This document shows positions 1 to 8,089 of a DNA stretch of 36,247 nt, piece by piece. The translations under genes and the position numbers were made by a program. Origin of the DNA: a bacterium (GTDB lineage Bacteria; Cyanobacteriota; Vampirovibrionia; Gastranaerophilales; Gastranaerophilaceae); the NCBI GenBank assembly GCA_014803505.1, contig JAAVBM010000080.1, forward strand, positions 1 to 36,247, read 5' to 3'. The first letter of the stretch is position 1. Each line of letters begins with the position of its first letter. The notes beneath the pieces are model-generated. The model was given only the letters and a program-made list of their open reading frames with translations, did no database searches and was not told the origin of the DNA.

Positions 1-2253
1 AATCCCAGATGGGCTGTTGTTATAGAATCTTTTGAGGTTTATCCTTGTGCATCTGTTCCAGAGAGAAGAAAGTCTATTGAGCATTTAATTCGAGTTATAA
101 AATCTGATTTGCAAAGGGAAGCTGACGAACAGCGTGAAGAGCAGGAAATGCAGGTTCAAAGAACAAAACATCCTTCTGAGGTTGATGTTATGTATATTAA
201 AGGTGTTGGGCCAAAAGTTGCTGCTAAATTTAATAAACTGGGGATTTTTACTGCTCAAGATTTGATGATGTATTTCCCTAAAAAACATATTGATTACTCT
301 TCAAGGACACTTATTAAAAACTTAAGAGAGGGGCAGACTACGACTGTTTTTGGGTATATTAAATCTGTGTCATCATTTAATACAAAAAATAATTTATCAG
401 TAACACGTGTGGTTATTGCAGATGAGAGCGGAAGATTCGAACTAAGCTTTTTTAATGCAAAAGGTAATCGATATTTATTGGAAAGAATGAAGGCTCAATT
501 CCCGCAGAATGCAGGAATAATGGTTTCCGGAGTTGTAAAACTAAATAATTATAGCGGTCAATTAACAATGGATAAGCCTACATATTCCATAATGACAGGT
601 GAATTCCTTGAAAACTCTGATTCTAATTTAAATATGGCACGTATTGTTCCAATTTATACCGTGTGCGAAAATTTGAGTATTAAAACTTTGCGCAAAGCTA
701 TATTTAATGCTGTAGAACTTTATAAAAATGATATTAAAAATATTATTCCTGATTTTATTCGTGAAAGATTAGGAATTATGGAGAAAAAAGACGCTGTATA
801 TCAAATTCATTTTCCTGATTCTATGGATAAATTAGAACACGCAAGATTTTCATTGATTTTTGAAGAATTATTTTTAGTTCAGTTAAAACTTATCAGATTA
901 CGTGAAAATACAGCAAAAAATACGTTATCATATGCTTTACAGGTTCATGAAGATGGATTGGTTCAAAAATTCATAAAGGGGTTGCCATTCGAACTTACAT
1001 CTGGGCAAAAACAGGCTGTGAATGAGATTTTGCAGGATATGAATTCTGATGTCCCAATGCAAAGACTTTTACAGGGTGACGTGGGTAGCGGAAAAACTGT
1101 TGTTGCAACAATTATGCTTCTTGCTGCAATTGAGAATGGTTATCAAGGTGCAATTATGGCTCCAACGGAAATTCTTGCTCAACAACATTATAATAATCTT
1201 GTTCAATGGCTTACACCGTTAGGTCTTAGTGTAGGGTTGTTTTTAGGAAGTCATGGAAAAAAGGTCAGACAACAATTTGAAACTGATTTAAAAAATGGTC
1301 AAACACATATTGCTGTTGGTACTCATGCACTAATTCAAGAAAATGTTGAGTTTAATAATCTTGGTGCAATTGTTGTTGATGAACAGCATCGATTTGGGGT
1401 TAAGCAACGAAATGTTCTGAAAAAGAAATCGCAAAACCCTCAAATGCTTACAATGACAGCTACTCCAATTCCTAGAACTCTTGCACTTACTGTTCATGGA
1501 GATTTGGATTTGACGGTAATTAATGAATTACCAAAAGGCAGAAAGCCTATCAAAACTGTTCTAACCGGTTCTCATAAACAAGTCTGGGATTTAATTAGAC
1601 GAGAGGTTAACGAGGGTCGCCAAGCATATATTGTTTATCCATTAATTGAAGAGAGTGAAACTCTTTCTGCAAAAGCTGCAACTATTGAAGCTGAAAAACT
1701 TCAGGCCGAAGTATTCCCAGAATTTAAGGTTGGATTGTTGCATGGCAAACTTAAAAATGATGAAAAAGATGAGGTAATGCGTGATTTTAAAGAGCGTAAA
1801 TATGATATTTTAGTTTCCACTACTGTAGTTGAAGTCGGTGTTGATGTCCCTAATTCTACAGTAATGGTCATTGAAAACGCTGAACGTTTCGGGCTTTCAC
1901 AACTTCATCAGCTTCGAGGTCGTGTCGGAAGAAATAGTCTTCAATCATATTGTGTTCTTATTACATCTTCAAGATCGCAGGAAACCCGAGAACGCTTGGG
2001 TATTATGGTTGAAACTAATGACGGTTTTGTGATTGCCGAAAAAGATTTACAACTCCGAGGTCCTGGGGAATTTTTAGGTACTCGTCAATCCGGTTTACCT
2101 GATTTGATAATTTCTGATATTGTACGCGATGCAAAAATTCTTGAAATTGCGAGAAATGAAGCAATTGATTTTGTGAAAAATTATAATATAGATGATTTTC
2201 CTGCATTGAAAAATGTTACATCCTTGGAAATGTTTACAGGCTTGGATATATAA
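1..2253 (+). CDS. recG: ATP-dependent DNA helicase RecG, 5' end cut by window
   Basis: RecG is a superfamily 2 helicase that remodels stalled replication forks and Holliday junctions. The frame is open from base 1, so the gene begins outside the window; 750 codons are visible, already more than the roughly 690 residues of E. coli RecG, so it carries an N-terminal extension as cyanobacterial RecG does. In order I see a helix-hairpin-helix-like start (YIKGVGPKVAAKF), an OB-fold wedge domain, Walker A GDVGSGKT (about 1075-1098), the DEQH box (1378-1389), TATPIPRT, and helicase C-terminal motifs including QLRGRVGR. A TTG at 109 could be read as a start, but the preceding codons are a plausible continuation of the same protein. 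It is convergent with ctpA and ends at a strong hairpin terminator. Confidence 0.96.
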   Translation, partial: NPRWAVVIESFEVYPCASVPERRKSIEHLIRVIKSDLQREADEQREEQEMQVQRTKHPSEVDVMYIKGVGPKVAAKFNKLGIFTAQDLMMYFPKKHIDYSSRTLIKNLREGQTTTVFGYIKSVSSFNTKNNLSVTRVVIADESGRFELSFFNAKGNRYLLERMKAQFPQNAGIMVSGVVKLNNYSGQLTMDKPTYSIMTGEFLENSDSNLNMARIVPIYTVCENLSIKTLRKAIFNAVELYKNDIKNIIPDFIRERLGIMEKKDAVYQIHFPDSMDKLEHARFSLIFEELFLVQLKLIRLRENTAKNTLSYALQVHEDGLVQKFIKGLPFELTSGQKQAVNEILQDMNSDVPMQRLLQGDVGSGKTVVATIMLLAAIENGYQGAIMAPTEILAQQHYNNLVQWLTPLGLSVGLFLGSHGKKVRQQFETDLKNGQTHIAVGTHALIQENVEFNNLGAIVVDEQHRFGVKQRNVLKKKSQNPQMLTMTATPIPRTLALTVHGDLDLTVINELPKGRKPIKTVLTGSHKQVWDLIRREVNEGRQAYIVYPLIEESETLSAKAATIEAEKLQAEVFPEFKVGLLHGKLKNDEKDEVMRDFKERKYDILVSTTVVEVGVDVPNSTVMVIENAERFGLSQLHQLRGRVGRNSLQSYCVLITSSRSQETRERLGIMVETNDGFVIAEKDLQLRGPGEFLGTRQSGLPDLIISDIVRDAKILEIARNEAIDFVKNYNIDDFPALKNVTSLEMFTGLDI

Positions 2254-2258
2254 AACTA

Positions 2259-2295
2259 AAGGGGACGCAGATTCTTTTAATCTGCGTCCCCTTTT
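2259..2295. terminator. bidirectional intrinsic terminator between recG and ctpA
   Basis: A 12-bp perfect GC-rich stem (2261-2272 with 2280-2291, core GGGGACGCAGAT) has a 7-nt loop and is flanked by an A run on the left and a T run on the right. It therefore works for recG on the plus strand and for ctpA on the minus strand. Confidence 0.92.
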
Positions 2296-2315
2296 TAAAT
2301 CTAATATAAATTAAA

Positions 2316-3539
2316 TTATTTGTTGTTTACTACATAAGAACCTTTAGAAAGACTTTGAGCAACTTCAATTGCTTTTTTCAATTGAGCGTCATTTTTATTT
2401 TGAATGTCTTCGTCTGTAAGTTCTACCACAATATCAGGAGTAATACCTTTTTTGTGAATATCTGTACCGCTTGGAGTTAGATATTTTTGGATAGTAATAT
2501 TTATACCTGCACTGTTTGGAAGTTTGTTAATTTCTTGAACTAAACCTTTACCAAAAGATTGAGTACCTATAAGTACAGCTCTTTTGTTGTCTTTCATTGC
2601 CCCTGAGAAAATTTCACTTGCAGAAGCTGAACCTTTGTTAAGTAGAACAACAAGAGGTTTTGTAGTGAGAACTCCGCGAGAAGCTTTTTGAGTTTCTTTG
2701 TATCCATCTCTATCAACAGTACTTACAATAGCTCCGCCATCAAGGAACATATCAGAGATATAAATTGCATTACTCAATAAACCGCCCGGATTTGAGCGAA
2801 GATCTACGATAAATGCTTTTTTGTTAGGTGAATTATTTAAGATTTCTGCAAATTCTTTTGAAGCATTTCTGCTGATGAAAGAACTCAATCTGATATAGCC
2901 GATATCATTAGGCATTGTTATATTGTCAGGAACCTTTTGTGAAATAGATTTGATTTCTATTTCTGCACGAGTAATTGTATAACTTTTTGGTTCTGAGTCT
3001 TTACGTTTAACAACAAGAGTAACTTGAGTACCTTCTTCGCCGCGAATTTGGTCAGCAGCTTTGTCAACGGTTATACCTTTTGTACTTTTCCCGTCAATAG
3101 AAAGGATTTCGTCATCAGCCATAAGACCTGCTTTTTCAGCCGGAGTATCCTCAATTGGTGCAATAACCATCAATTTGCCGTCTTTTACACCAATTTGAAT
3201 CCCGATACCTTTTAACGAACCTTTGATTGAACCGGTTTCATCTGCAAATTCTTTCGGATCAAGAAATTTTGTATATGGGTCATTCAAGCTGGCAACCATT
3301 GTGTCGATTGCAACATAAGCATCTTCGTCAGTTCTGATTACATTGTCGTATTTGTGACGCCATTTACTCCAATCTTGTTCGTTATTTGTTTGGTCAACGT
3401 ATTTTGAATTGATAAGTCGCCAAACATTATCGTACAACTCAATAGGAGTTGACGCTTGTACGTTGGATCTTACAACCCATCCAAATATAACTATAAACAA
3501 ACCAAGGAATATAATACTTTTTTTCATTATTTTTCTCAT
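2316..3539 (-). CDS. ctpA: C-terminal processing peptidase, S41 family (CtpA-like)
   Basis: A 407-residue exported serine protease. Residues about 6-29 are a hydrophobic signal or anchor. A PDZ domain (about 96-180, with GIGIQIGVKDG and DEILSIDG) is followed by the S41 catalytic core, with the Ser nucleophile in GSASASEIF and the general-base Lys in FGKGLVQ. Such proteases trim C-termini of envelope proteins in the periplasm; in cyanobacteria and chloroplasts CtpA processes photosystem II D1, which has no role in a non-photosynthetic relative, so the substrate here is unknown. The chosen ATG lies 11 nt after GGAGG; an internal ATG four codons later is possible. The gene is monocistronic, with tdk upstream separated by its own terminator. 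Confidence 0.93.
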   Translation of the reverse strand: MRKIMKKSIIFLGLFIVIFGWVVRSNVQASTPIELYDNVWRLINSKYVDQTNNEQDWSKWRHKYDNVIRTDEDAYVAIDTMVASLNDPYTKFLDPKEFADETGSIKGSLKGIGIQIGVKDGKLMVIAPIEDTPAEKAGLMADDEILSIDGKSTKGITVDKAADQIRGEEGTQVTLVVKRKDSEPKSYTITRAEIEIKSISQKVPDNITMPNDIGYIRLSSFISRNASKEFAEILNNSPNKKAFIVDLRSNPGGLLSNAIYISDMFLDGGAIVSTVDRDGYKETQKASRGVLTTKPLVVLLNKGSASASEIFSGAMKDNKRAVLIGTQSFGKGLVQEINKLPNSAGINITIQKYLTPSGTDIHKKGITPDIVVELTDEDIQNKNDAQLKKAIEVAQSLSKGSYVVNNK

Positions 3540-3647
3540 TCTTACCTAAACCTCCAATAATTCCTTCTGTATATCAAGACGAAACTTATTGAAAAAAGTT
3601 TCCGCCAATTAATAAAGGATTATTACTGAGCCTATATTAACACATAT

Positions 3648-3679
3648 AAAAAAAAATGTGAAATTTTTCATTCCACATT
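3648..3679 (-). terminator. intrinsic terminator after tdk
   Basis: Read on the minus strand, a 9-bp stem (3671-3679 with 3655-3663, one G-U pair) with a 7-nt loop is followed by a run of T (the A run at 3648-3654 on the plus strand). It lies just after the tdk stop codon. Confidence 0.75.
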
Positions 3680-3699
3680 CCTTAGTTTGTTGTATAAAA

Positions 3700-4314
3700 T
3701 TATTTATGATCAAATTGTAAAAGTTTGAAACCTGATTGTTTTTTCGGTAGAAGCTCAGGTAATTCATAGCATTTAATACATCTGGCTTCATAAGTTTCAT
3801 CTCCGCCAATCATGATTAGAGGTGAATTTTTATCAGCAGGTTTTCCATCAATCAATCTTTGAGTTCTTGTGGCGTGTTCGCATCCGCATTTCATACAAAC
3901 AGCGTGAAGTTTGTCAACTTTTGTTGCGATGCACATTAACTCAGGCATTGAACCAAAAGGTTCAGCTTTGAAATCTAATTCCAAACCGGTACCAATAACT
4001 TTTTTGCCTTCGTTCATCAATTGAGTAATAACTTTTCCGATATTAGAGTCGAAGAATTGTAACTCATCGATAGCAACTACTTCAGCGTCTCTAACCGCAC
4101 TTAAAATTTGTACGGAATGTTTGATTTTTATTGCATCAAGCCATAATCCGTTACGAGATTCAATATAATCACCTTTAGCTCTGGTGTCTACGTCCGGAGA
4201 TATAACTTTAACTTTCTTTTTAGCAATAATACATCTTCTTATTCTGCGTAAAAGCTCTTCTGTTTTTCCGCAACTCATAGGACCTGTAATTAATTCAAAA
4301 CTATATCCGTCCAT
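3700..4314 (-). CDS. tdk: thymidine kinase, type II
   Basis: A 204-residue cytosolic salvage enzyme that phosphorylates thymidine with ATP to dTMP. It shows the TK1-type P-loop GPMSCGKTEELL at the N-terminus, the Walker B/lasso region AIDELQFFD, and two CxxC pairs (CMKC and CIKC) that form the structural zinc site in this family. Length is normal for the family. A purine-rich stretch (GGGAGA and AAGGGAA) precedes the ATG and a promoter lies about 45 nt upstream. Confidence 0.95.
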   Translation of the reverse strand: MDGYSFELITGPMSCGKTEELLRRIRRCIIAKKKVKVISPDVDTRAKGDYIESRNGLWLDAIKIKHSVQILSAVRDAEVVAIDELQFFDSNIGKVITQLMNEGKKVIGTGLELDFKAEPFGSMPELMCIATKVDKLHAVCMKCGCEHATRTQRLIDGKPADKNSPLIMIGGDETYEARCIKCYELPELLPKKQSGFKLLQFDHK

Positions 4315-4358
4315 TTCCCTTCAATTTCTCCCAAAATATATATGTTCAACTTACACTT

Positions 4359-4387
4359 ATTATAGAACTTAAAATTTAAATTTTAAA
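4359..4387 (-). promoter_or_regulatory. sigma70-type promoter of tdk
   Basis: On the minus strand: -35 TTTAAA (4382-4387), 17-bp spacer, -10 TATAAT (4359-4364). It sits about 45 nt before the tdk start and leaves a short leader with a purine-rich ribosome site. Confidence 0.55.
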
Positions 4388-4424
4388 GTAAATAATTATT
4401 AAAAAAATGGCATGCTCAAAAAGC

Positions 4425-5225
4425 TTAATGTATGTAATAATTTGAGTCTTTAGTTACAATTTTGTCTTTAAGTTTTTTGAAACCAGCACCATAGAAATAT
4501 CTTAACTGTTCAGGGAATTGTTTATTAACATCTAATAAATACATGTCGTGAACAATGAATTGTTTAACTAAAAAAGCAACATCTTTGTTTTTGGTCCAAA
4601 CAACGTTTGATTCTATTTTGCCAAAGACGCTTTCTGTTTCATCTGATAGAATGTAAATCAGTCTGCTACCTAGGGAGAATTCTATTTCTTTTCCTCCGTC
4701 GTGTGGGTAAACAAGTCCGAATGGTGCTGAAAAATTGTCATAACCTACAATTTTGATATCAACCCCTCTGTCGTATGCATTTAGTAAAGTTTGTTCAAGA
4801 TGTTTGAAATCGTTTGACCAGATTTCTAAATAGATAGATTTTTTAGTATTCTTGATAACTTCTTTGAGTTTTTTAAGAATAGTTTCATAGCCAGAAACAG
4901 AGTGAATAGGTTCATTGTAGTCTTCTTTAACGTCAGGCAATTTCTTTTCTAAATAATCAATAGTAGAATTTATTTTACGTTTGAATCGCTGAGTTAATTC
5001 TTTAGGTGATATTGGCGTATATTTTTGAGGTTTGTCATCTGTGGAGAATGCTATTTTAGCAGAAACCAGAGATTTCAAAGCGTCATAGGCTCTGGATTGA
5101 GGAATATCTGCAATTTGAGCGATTTCATATCCTGTAGCGGGATATTTTTTCAGTAACGCCAAATAAACTTTTGCTTCATAAGAGTTAAATCCTAATTCTT
5201 TTAACTTTTCAAGAACATCATCCAT
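4425..5225 (-). CDS. TrmB-family transcriptional regulator
   Basis: A 266-residue DNA-binding regulator. Residues 1-70 form the winged helix typical of TrmB proteins (LGFNSYEAKVYLALL, then IAQIADIPQSRAYDAL as recognition region). A short coiled linker (about 85-105) leads into a PLD-like C-terminal domain that in this family binds sugars or other effectors. TrmB proteins often control sugar transport, and this window carries MalFGK-type transporter genes some 22 kb away, but no direct link is visible. There is no Shine-Dalgarno sequence: the -10 box ends 6 nt before the ATG, so the mRNA is probably leaderless. I see no convincing terminator downstream. Confidence 0.85.
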   Translation of the reverse strand: MDDVLEKLKELGFNSYEAKVYLALLKKYPATGYEIAQIADIPQSRAYDALKSLVSAKIAFSTDDKPQKYTPISPKELTQRFKRKINSTIDYLEKKLPDVKEDYNEPIHSVSGYETILKKLKEVIKNTKKSIYLEIWSNDFKHLEQTLLNAYDRGVDIKIVGYDNFSAPFGLVYPHDGGKEIEFSLGSRLIYILSDETESVFGKIESNVVWTKNKDVAFLVKQFIVHDMYLLDVNKQFPEQLRYFYGAGFKKLKDKIVTKDSNYYIH

Positions 5226-5231
5226 ACAAGG

Positions 5232-5260
5232 ATTTTAGCAAAAATTTTCTATTGATGCAA
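5232..5260 (-). promoter_or_regulatory. promoter of the TrmB-family gene, leaderless layout
   Basis: On the minus strand: -35 TTGCAT (5255-5260), 17-bp spacer, -10 TAAAAT (5232-5237). Only 6 nt separate the -10 from the ATG, so transcription should start at or next to the A of the start codon. Confidence 0.7.
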
Positions 5261-5273
5261 TATTTCAAAAAGA

Positions 5274-5308
5274 GAAGAGCGGAGACTACATTGTAGTCTC
5301 CGCTCTTC
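5274..5308 (-). terminator. intrinsic terminator after the 765-residue gene
   Basis: A 17-bp perfect inverted repeat (5274-5290 with 5292-5308) contains the core GCGGAGACTACA. On the minus strand it is followed by TCTCTTTTTG. It lies 25 nt after the stop codon of the large hypothetical gene and about 50 nt before the TrmB-family start. Confidence 0.88.
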
Positions 5309-5332
5309 CAATTGGCTTGAAGTTGAAGTTTA

Positions 5333-7630
5333 TTATTCTTCTTCCTCTTTACGTTTTTGTTTTTGTTTATCGATATCAGATTGAGCTGTGTCTTTATCAT
5401 ATCGTTTTTCACCTGTCCAAGTTCTTTGTTCTTCTTGGGTTTCATATGCGGTGAAGGTATCTCTGTCATATCTTGAAGCTTCACCTTTATCTAGAGGGCG
5501 ATTGTTTTTACCAACTGTAGTTTTGTAAGTTTCTTTACTCATATCTCCAGCTACATATGTTTTGTCACCAACTTGGATTTCAGGGAAGACCATTTTTCTG
5601 CCAACTTTAAGGTTATCACCTTGGTGGTAGTTGTTTGCTTCAGCCCACGCTTTGTATAATTTTTGGAATGGTGAGTTAGGATTTTTGCTGTATGGAACAC
5701 CATAGAATGCTTGAATCATACCTGCAGGAGCGTCACCACGTTTTACTGTATATGTTGGAAGATCTTCTTTGCCTTTATCGATACCGTAGTCGTATGGTTT
5801 TTTATTAACAACTGGTTCAGGTTCAACAATTGGTTCTGGCTCAACAACTGCTTCTGGTTTTGGTTTTTTCAATTCCATTTCGTTAAGAGCTTTTAGACCG
5901 GCTAATACACCTGTTAATTCTCTTTGGTTCAACTTGCCGCCTTTTTCGATTTGAGCTTCAAGTAAAGCCAGTTTGATATGTTTTTGAGTATCTGCATCTA
6001 AACCAAGTTCAGGATCAAATTCGAAATCTTTAATCTTTTGCATGATTTCTCTATTACCTGTTTTCTTGCCAGCGAACCAGTCTCTGTTTTTCAAGCAATT
6101 TGGATCTTCTAATGCATCAGCAACAGTTTTACCTTTTTCTAGGATTGTACCATCGTGGTTAAGTACGTGTTTCAAACCTTTTGTAGATAAGTCATATACG
6201 CTATAACCTAATGCTAGTGCACCTAAGTAATCACCAACACCTTTTTTAGGTTTTTGACCCGGTACTTCAACTTCGCCATTTTTAACAACATCAGGATCTT
6301 TAGTAGTTGTTGTGCTTGACCAAGACTGTTCATCGTGTTGAACAATTGTACCATCAGGAAGAGTTACATCAGTAGCTTCATAGAAGTTATCTACAGTTGT
6401 GTGTGTATTTCCTGGGATAACATAGCTGAATGCTGCTGTTATTGCGCTAGTTGTACCACCTGTCATCAAGTTTGTAGTTAATGCTGCAGCTGTTGTACCT
6501 GCACCAAGAACTCCGCCGATAGTATGTGCTAACCAAGTTTTATCTTTTTTATAGTCAATGTTTAAGCCTTTCAAGAAGTCTTTAACATCACCTGTTTTTA
6601 CACCAAGTTCTTTTGCAACTGTTTCTAATTCTGTTCTGTCACCTTTGTCACCTGTAACAGATACCATACCTCTTGCAAGAGCTTGAGCATTTTCGATATT
6701 GATACTTCCATCGTCATTTAAGATAGGGAAGCCTTTTTCTTTACCGATATCATTAAGTTTTTGAGCTACTGCAAAACCTTTTTCTGACATTACTTGAGCT
6801 TGTGGACGTTTTTTATCCCAATCGTCGCCGAGTTGAGCTTTTTGATGTTCTAAAGCTTCTTTTGCAGTCATTTCTTTGCCATCAATGTTATAAGTTTGTC
6901 CTTCAACATAAACTGTATTTAAGTTTAATTGACGAGTAATATGTTCAGCGTTTTTACGGTTAGATTTTGCAATACCGCCGGCATTAGTATTGATACCGAG
7001 GTCTTCTTTTACTTCTTTCTTTTCGTCCATTTTTTCGAACTGAGTCTTCATTTCAGTCAAACCTTCACGGGTATTGATTGTTCTAACAGCATCTTGACCA
7101 ACCATTCTATCTGAAGCTTCTTTTTCAGCTTTTGCGGCTTTTGCTTCAAATTCAGGTCTTGCGGCATCTATTTCATCAGATAATTGCTCCATGAATGGAG
7201 GTTTGCCAATGCCTTCTTTTTCAAATACTCCGGCTTTTTCTAATTTTAAATAATATTGAGCAGCAGTTTTTAAGTTGCCACTATTAACAGCATCAGTCAT
7301 ACCAAAAACTAAATCACGGTTTGCTTTATCTGTACCTAGTTGACCAACAACATCACCTGCGTACTTGTTGTTTTTAGCAGTTTCAGTTTGTTGTTTATTT
7401 GCAGCTTTTGATGCTTGTTGTTTTTCAACGTCAGCTTCTGTTGCTGGTTGTTGGGTATTACCTAAGTTAACTTCGTCTTTTTGTTGACTTTGAATTTGTA
7501 AGCCTTGGATTTCTTGTGCTAGTTTGCCCGCTTCTTCTGTTTTGCCTGCTAGCATTAGATCTGCATATTGAGCTTTTAATGCTGCAAGTTGTTGTGCATT
7601 ATTTGCACCGTTCACACCTTGTGTACCCAT
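5333..7630 (-). CDS. large hypothetical protein with LysM-like C-terminal region
   Basis: 765 residues, function not recognised. There is no signal peptide; the N-terminus (MGTQGVNGANNAQQ) is polar, then Gln/Ala-rich helices run to about residue 180. Residues 366-408 are a Gly/Ala/Thr-rich hydrophobic stretch (IGGVLGAGTTAAALTT) that could insert in a membrane. A Pro-Glu linker (VEPEPIVEPEPVV) precedes a LysM-like segment at 626-686 (TYTVKRGDAP, then LKVGRKMVFPEIQ), which suggests contact with cell-wall glycan. The tail ends in Lys and four Glu. AAAGGACAG precedes the ATG. The upstream promoter-like element matches those of three other hypotheticals in this window. Export by a non-Sec route is possible but unproven. 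Confidence 0.85.
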   Translation of the reverse strand: MGTQGVNGANNAQQLAALKAQYADLMLAGKTEEAGKLAQEIQGLQIQSQQKDEVNLGNTQQPATEADVEKQQASKAANKQQTETAKNNKYAGDVVGQLGTDKANRDLVFGMTDAVNSGNLKTAAQYYLKLEKAGVFEKEGIGKPPFMEQLSDEIDAARPEFEAKAAKAEKEASDRMVGQDAVRTINTREGLTEMKTQFEKMDEKKEVKEDLGINTNAGGIAKSNRKNAEHITRQLNLNTVYVEGQTYNIDGKEMTAKEALEHQKAQLGDDWDKKRPQAQVMSEKGFAVAQKLNDIGKEKGFPILNDDGSINIENAQALARGMVSVTGDKGDRTELETVAKELGVKTGDVKDFLKGLNIDYKKDKTWLAHTIGGVLGAGTTAAALTTNLMTGGTTSAITAAFSYVIPGNTHTTVDNFYEATDVTLPDGTIVQHDEQSWSSTTTTKDPDVVKNGEVEVPGQKPKKGVGDYLGALALGYSVYDLSTKGLKHVLNHDGTILEKGKTVADALEDPNCLKNRDWFAGKKTGNREIMQKIKDFEFDPELGLDADTQKHIKLALLEAQIEKGGKLNQRELTGVLAGLKALNEMELKKPKPEAVVEPEPIVEPEPVVNKKPYDYGIDKGKEDLPTYTVKRGDAPAGMIQAFYGVPYSKNPNSPFQKLYKAWAEANNYHQGDNLKVGRKMVFPEIQVGDKTYVAGDMSKETYKTTVGKNNRPLDKGEASRYDRDTFTAYETQEEQRTWTGEKRYDKDTAQSDIDKQKQKRKEEEE

Positions 7631-7685
7631 CTTTTCTGTCCTTTCTTTCTCTTATAGAAAACTTGTACTTTATTCACTATGTTTT

Positions 7686-7713
7686 TATAAACGTTTTTTT
7701 TGATTCAAAATTG
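7686..7713 (-). promoter_or_regulatory. shared promoter-like element upstream of the 765-residue gene
   Basis: On the minus strand CAATTT (7708-7713), exactly 16 nt including an A run, then TTTATA (7686-7691), 56 nt before the ATG. The same two boxes with the same spacing precede the genes at 16029, 17928 and 22018. Confidence 0.55.
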
Positions 7714-7779
7714 ATTAATGTTTATAGAAATTGTATATACTTTATATTTAAAATCCTTATATTACACGTATTTGAGATG

Positions 7780-7795
7780 TGTTAAGAAATGTTAA
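7780..7795 (+). promoter_or_regulatory. candidate regulator site, PhoB/OmpR-type direct repeat
   Basis: TGTTAAGAAATGTTAA matches 14 of 16 bases of the element at 17765-17782. Read on the minus strand it is TTAACAT, three bases, then TTAACAC: direct repeats about 11 bp apart, the phasing used by OmpR/PhoB-family regulators. Confidence 0.4.
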
Positions 7796-7819
7796 CAATT
7801 TCTGTTTTAATCCCTTTCA

Positions 7820-7836
7820 AACCGAATAATTCGGTT
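7820..7836. promoter_or_regulatory. perfect 17-bp palindrome, operator-like
   Basis: AACCGAAT-A-ATTCGGTT is an exact 8-1-8 inverted repeat. No T run follows, so it is more like a dimeric repressor site than a terminator. Which of the two divergent genes it serves is unknown. Confidence 0.4.
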
Positions 7837-8077
7837 ACGTTGGCTTACCTCTTACACTGATTGAAGTCATCTTTTACCTTTCTACATGTCCTTAGTAACC
7901 TTTACACGCATGTGTATTCGGCATTTGCGGCTTACGACTTTAATAAAAATTTTGTTAAATGGGGGTTGTTTTGTTGAAATGTACTCATAATGCTTGTTTT
8001 AAGTGCTTTACAAAACTTTATAAAAGATGTTAGTTTTATGTTTTTTGTTGATTTTCTCTGTTGTAGCATTTTTGTAT

Positions 8078-8083
8078 TATAAT
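8078..8083 (+). promoter_or_regulatory. -10 box of mnmE, leaderless layout
   Basis: A consensus TATAAT ends 6 nt before the mnmE ATG at 8090 and only T residues lie between. No clear -35 is seen at 16-18 bp. The position implies a leaderless transcript. Confidence 0.45.
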
Positions 8084-8089
8084 TTTTTT

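Larger units (their letters stand above)
7631..8089. other. long intergenic region with repeated and palindromic elements
   Basis: 460 nt between two divergent genes with no convincing coding frame. Contents: the promoter-like boxes of the 765-residue gene (7686-7713, minus); a TGTTAAGAAATGTTAA element at 7780-7795 resembling those at 17765 and 21914; a perfect 8-1-8 palindrome AACCGAATAATTCGGTT at 7820-7836; TTAC-type repeats between 7844 and 7909, three of which (7851, 7873, 7895) start 22 bp apart; and the mnmE -10 box at 8078-8083. An RNA gene cannot be excluded. Confidence 0.6.

Noticed and set aside
109-111. TTG as start of recG
   Set aside because: The same frame continues open to base 1 with protein-like codons, and there is no ribosome site; RecG of this lineage is expected to have an N-terminal extension.
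4385-4424. Terminator after the TrmB-family gene
   Set aside because: Only a 3-bp stem can be drawn before the T run; too weak to list.
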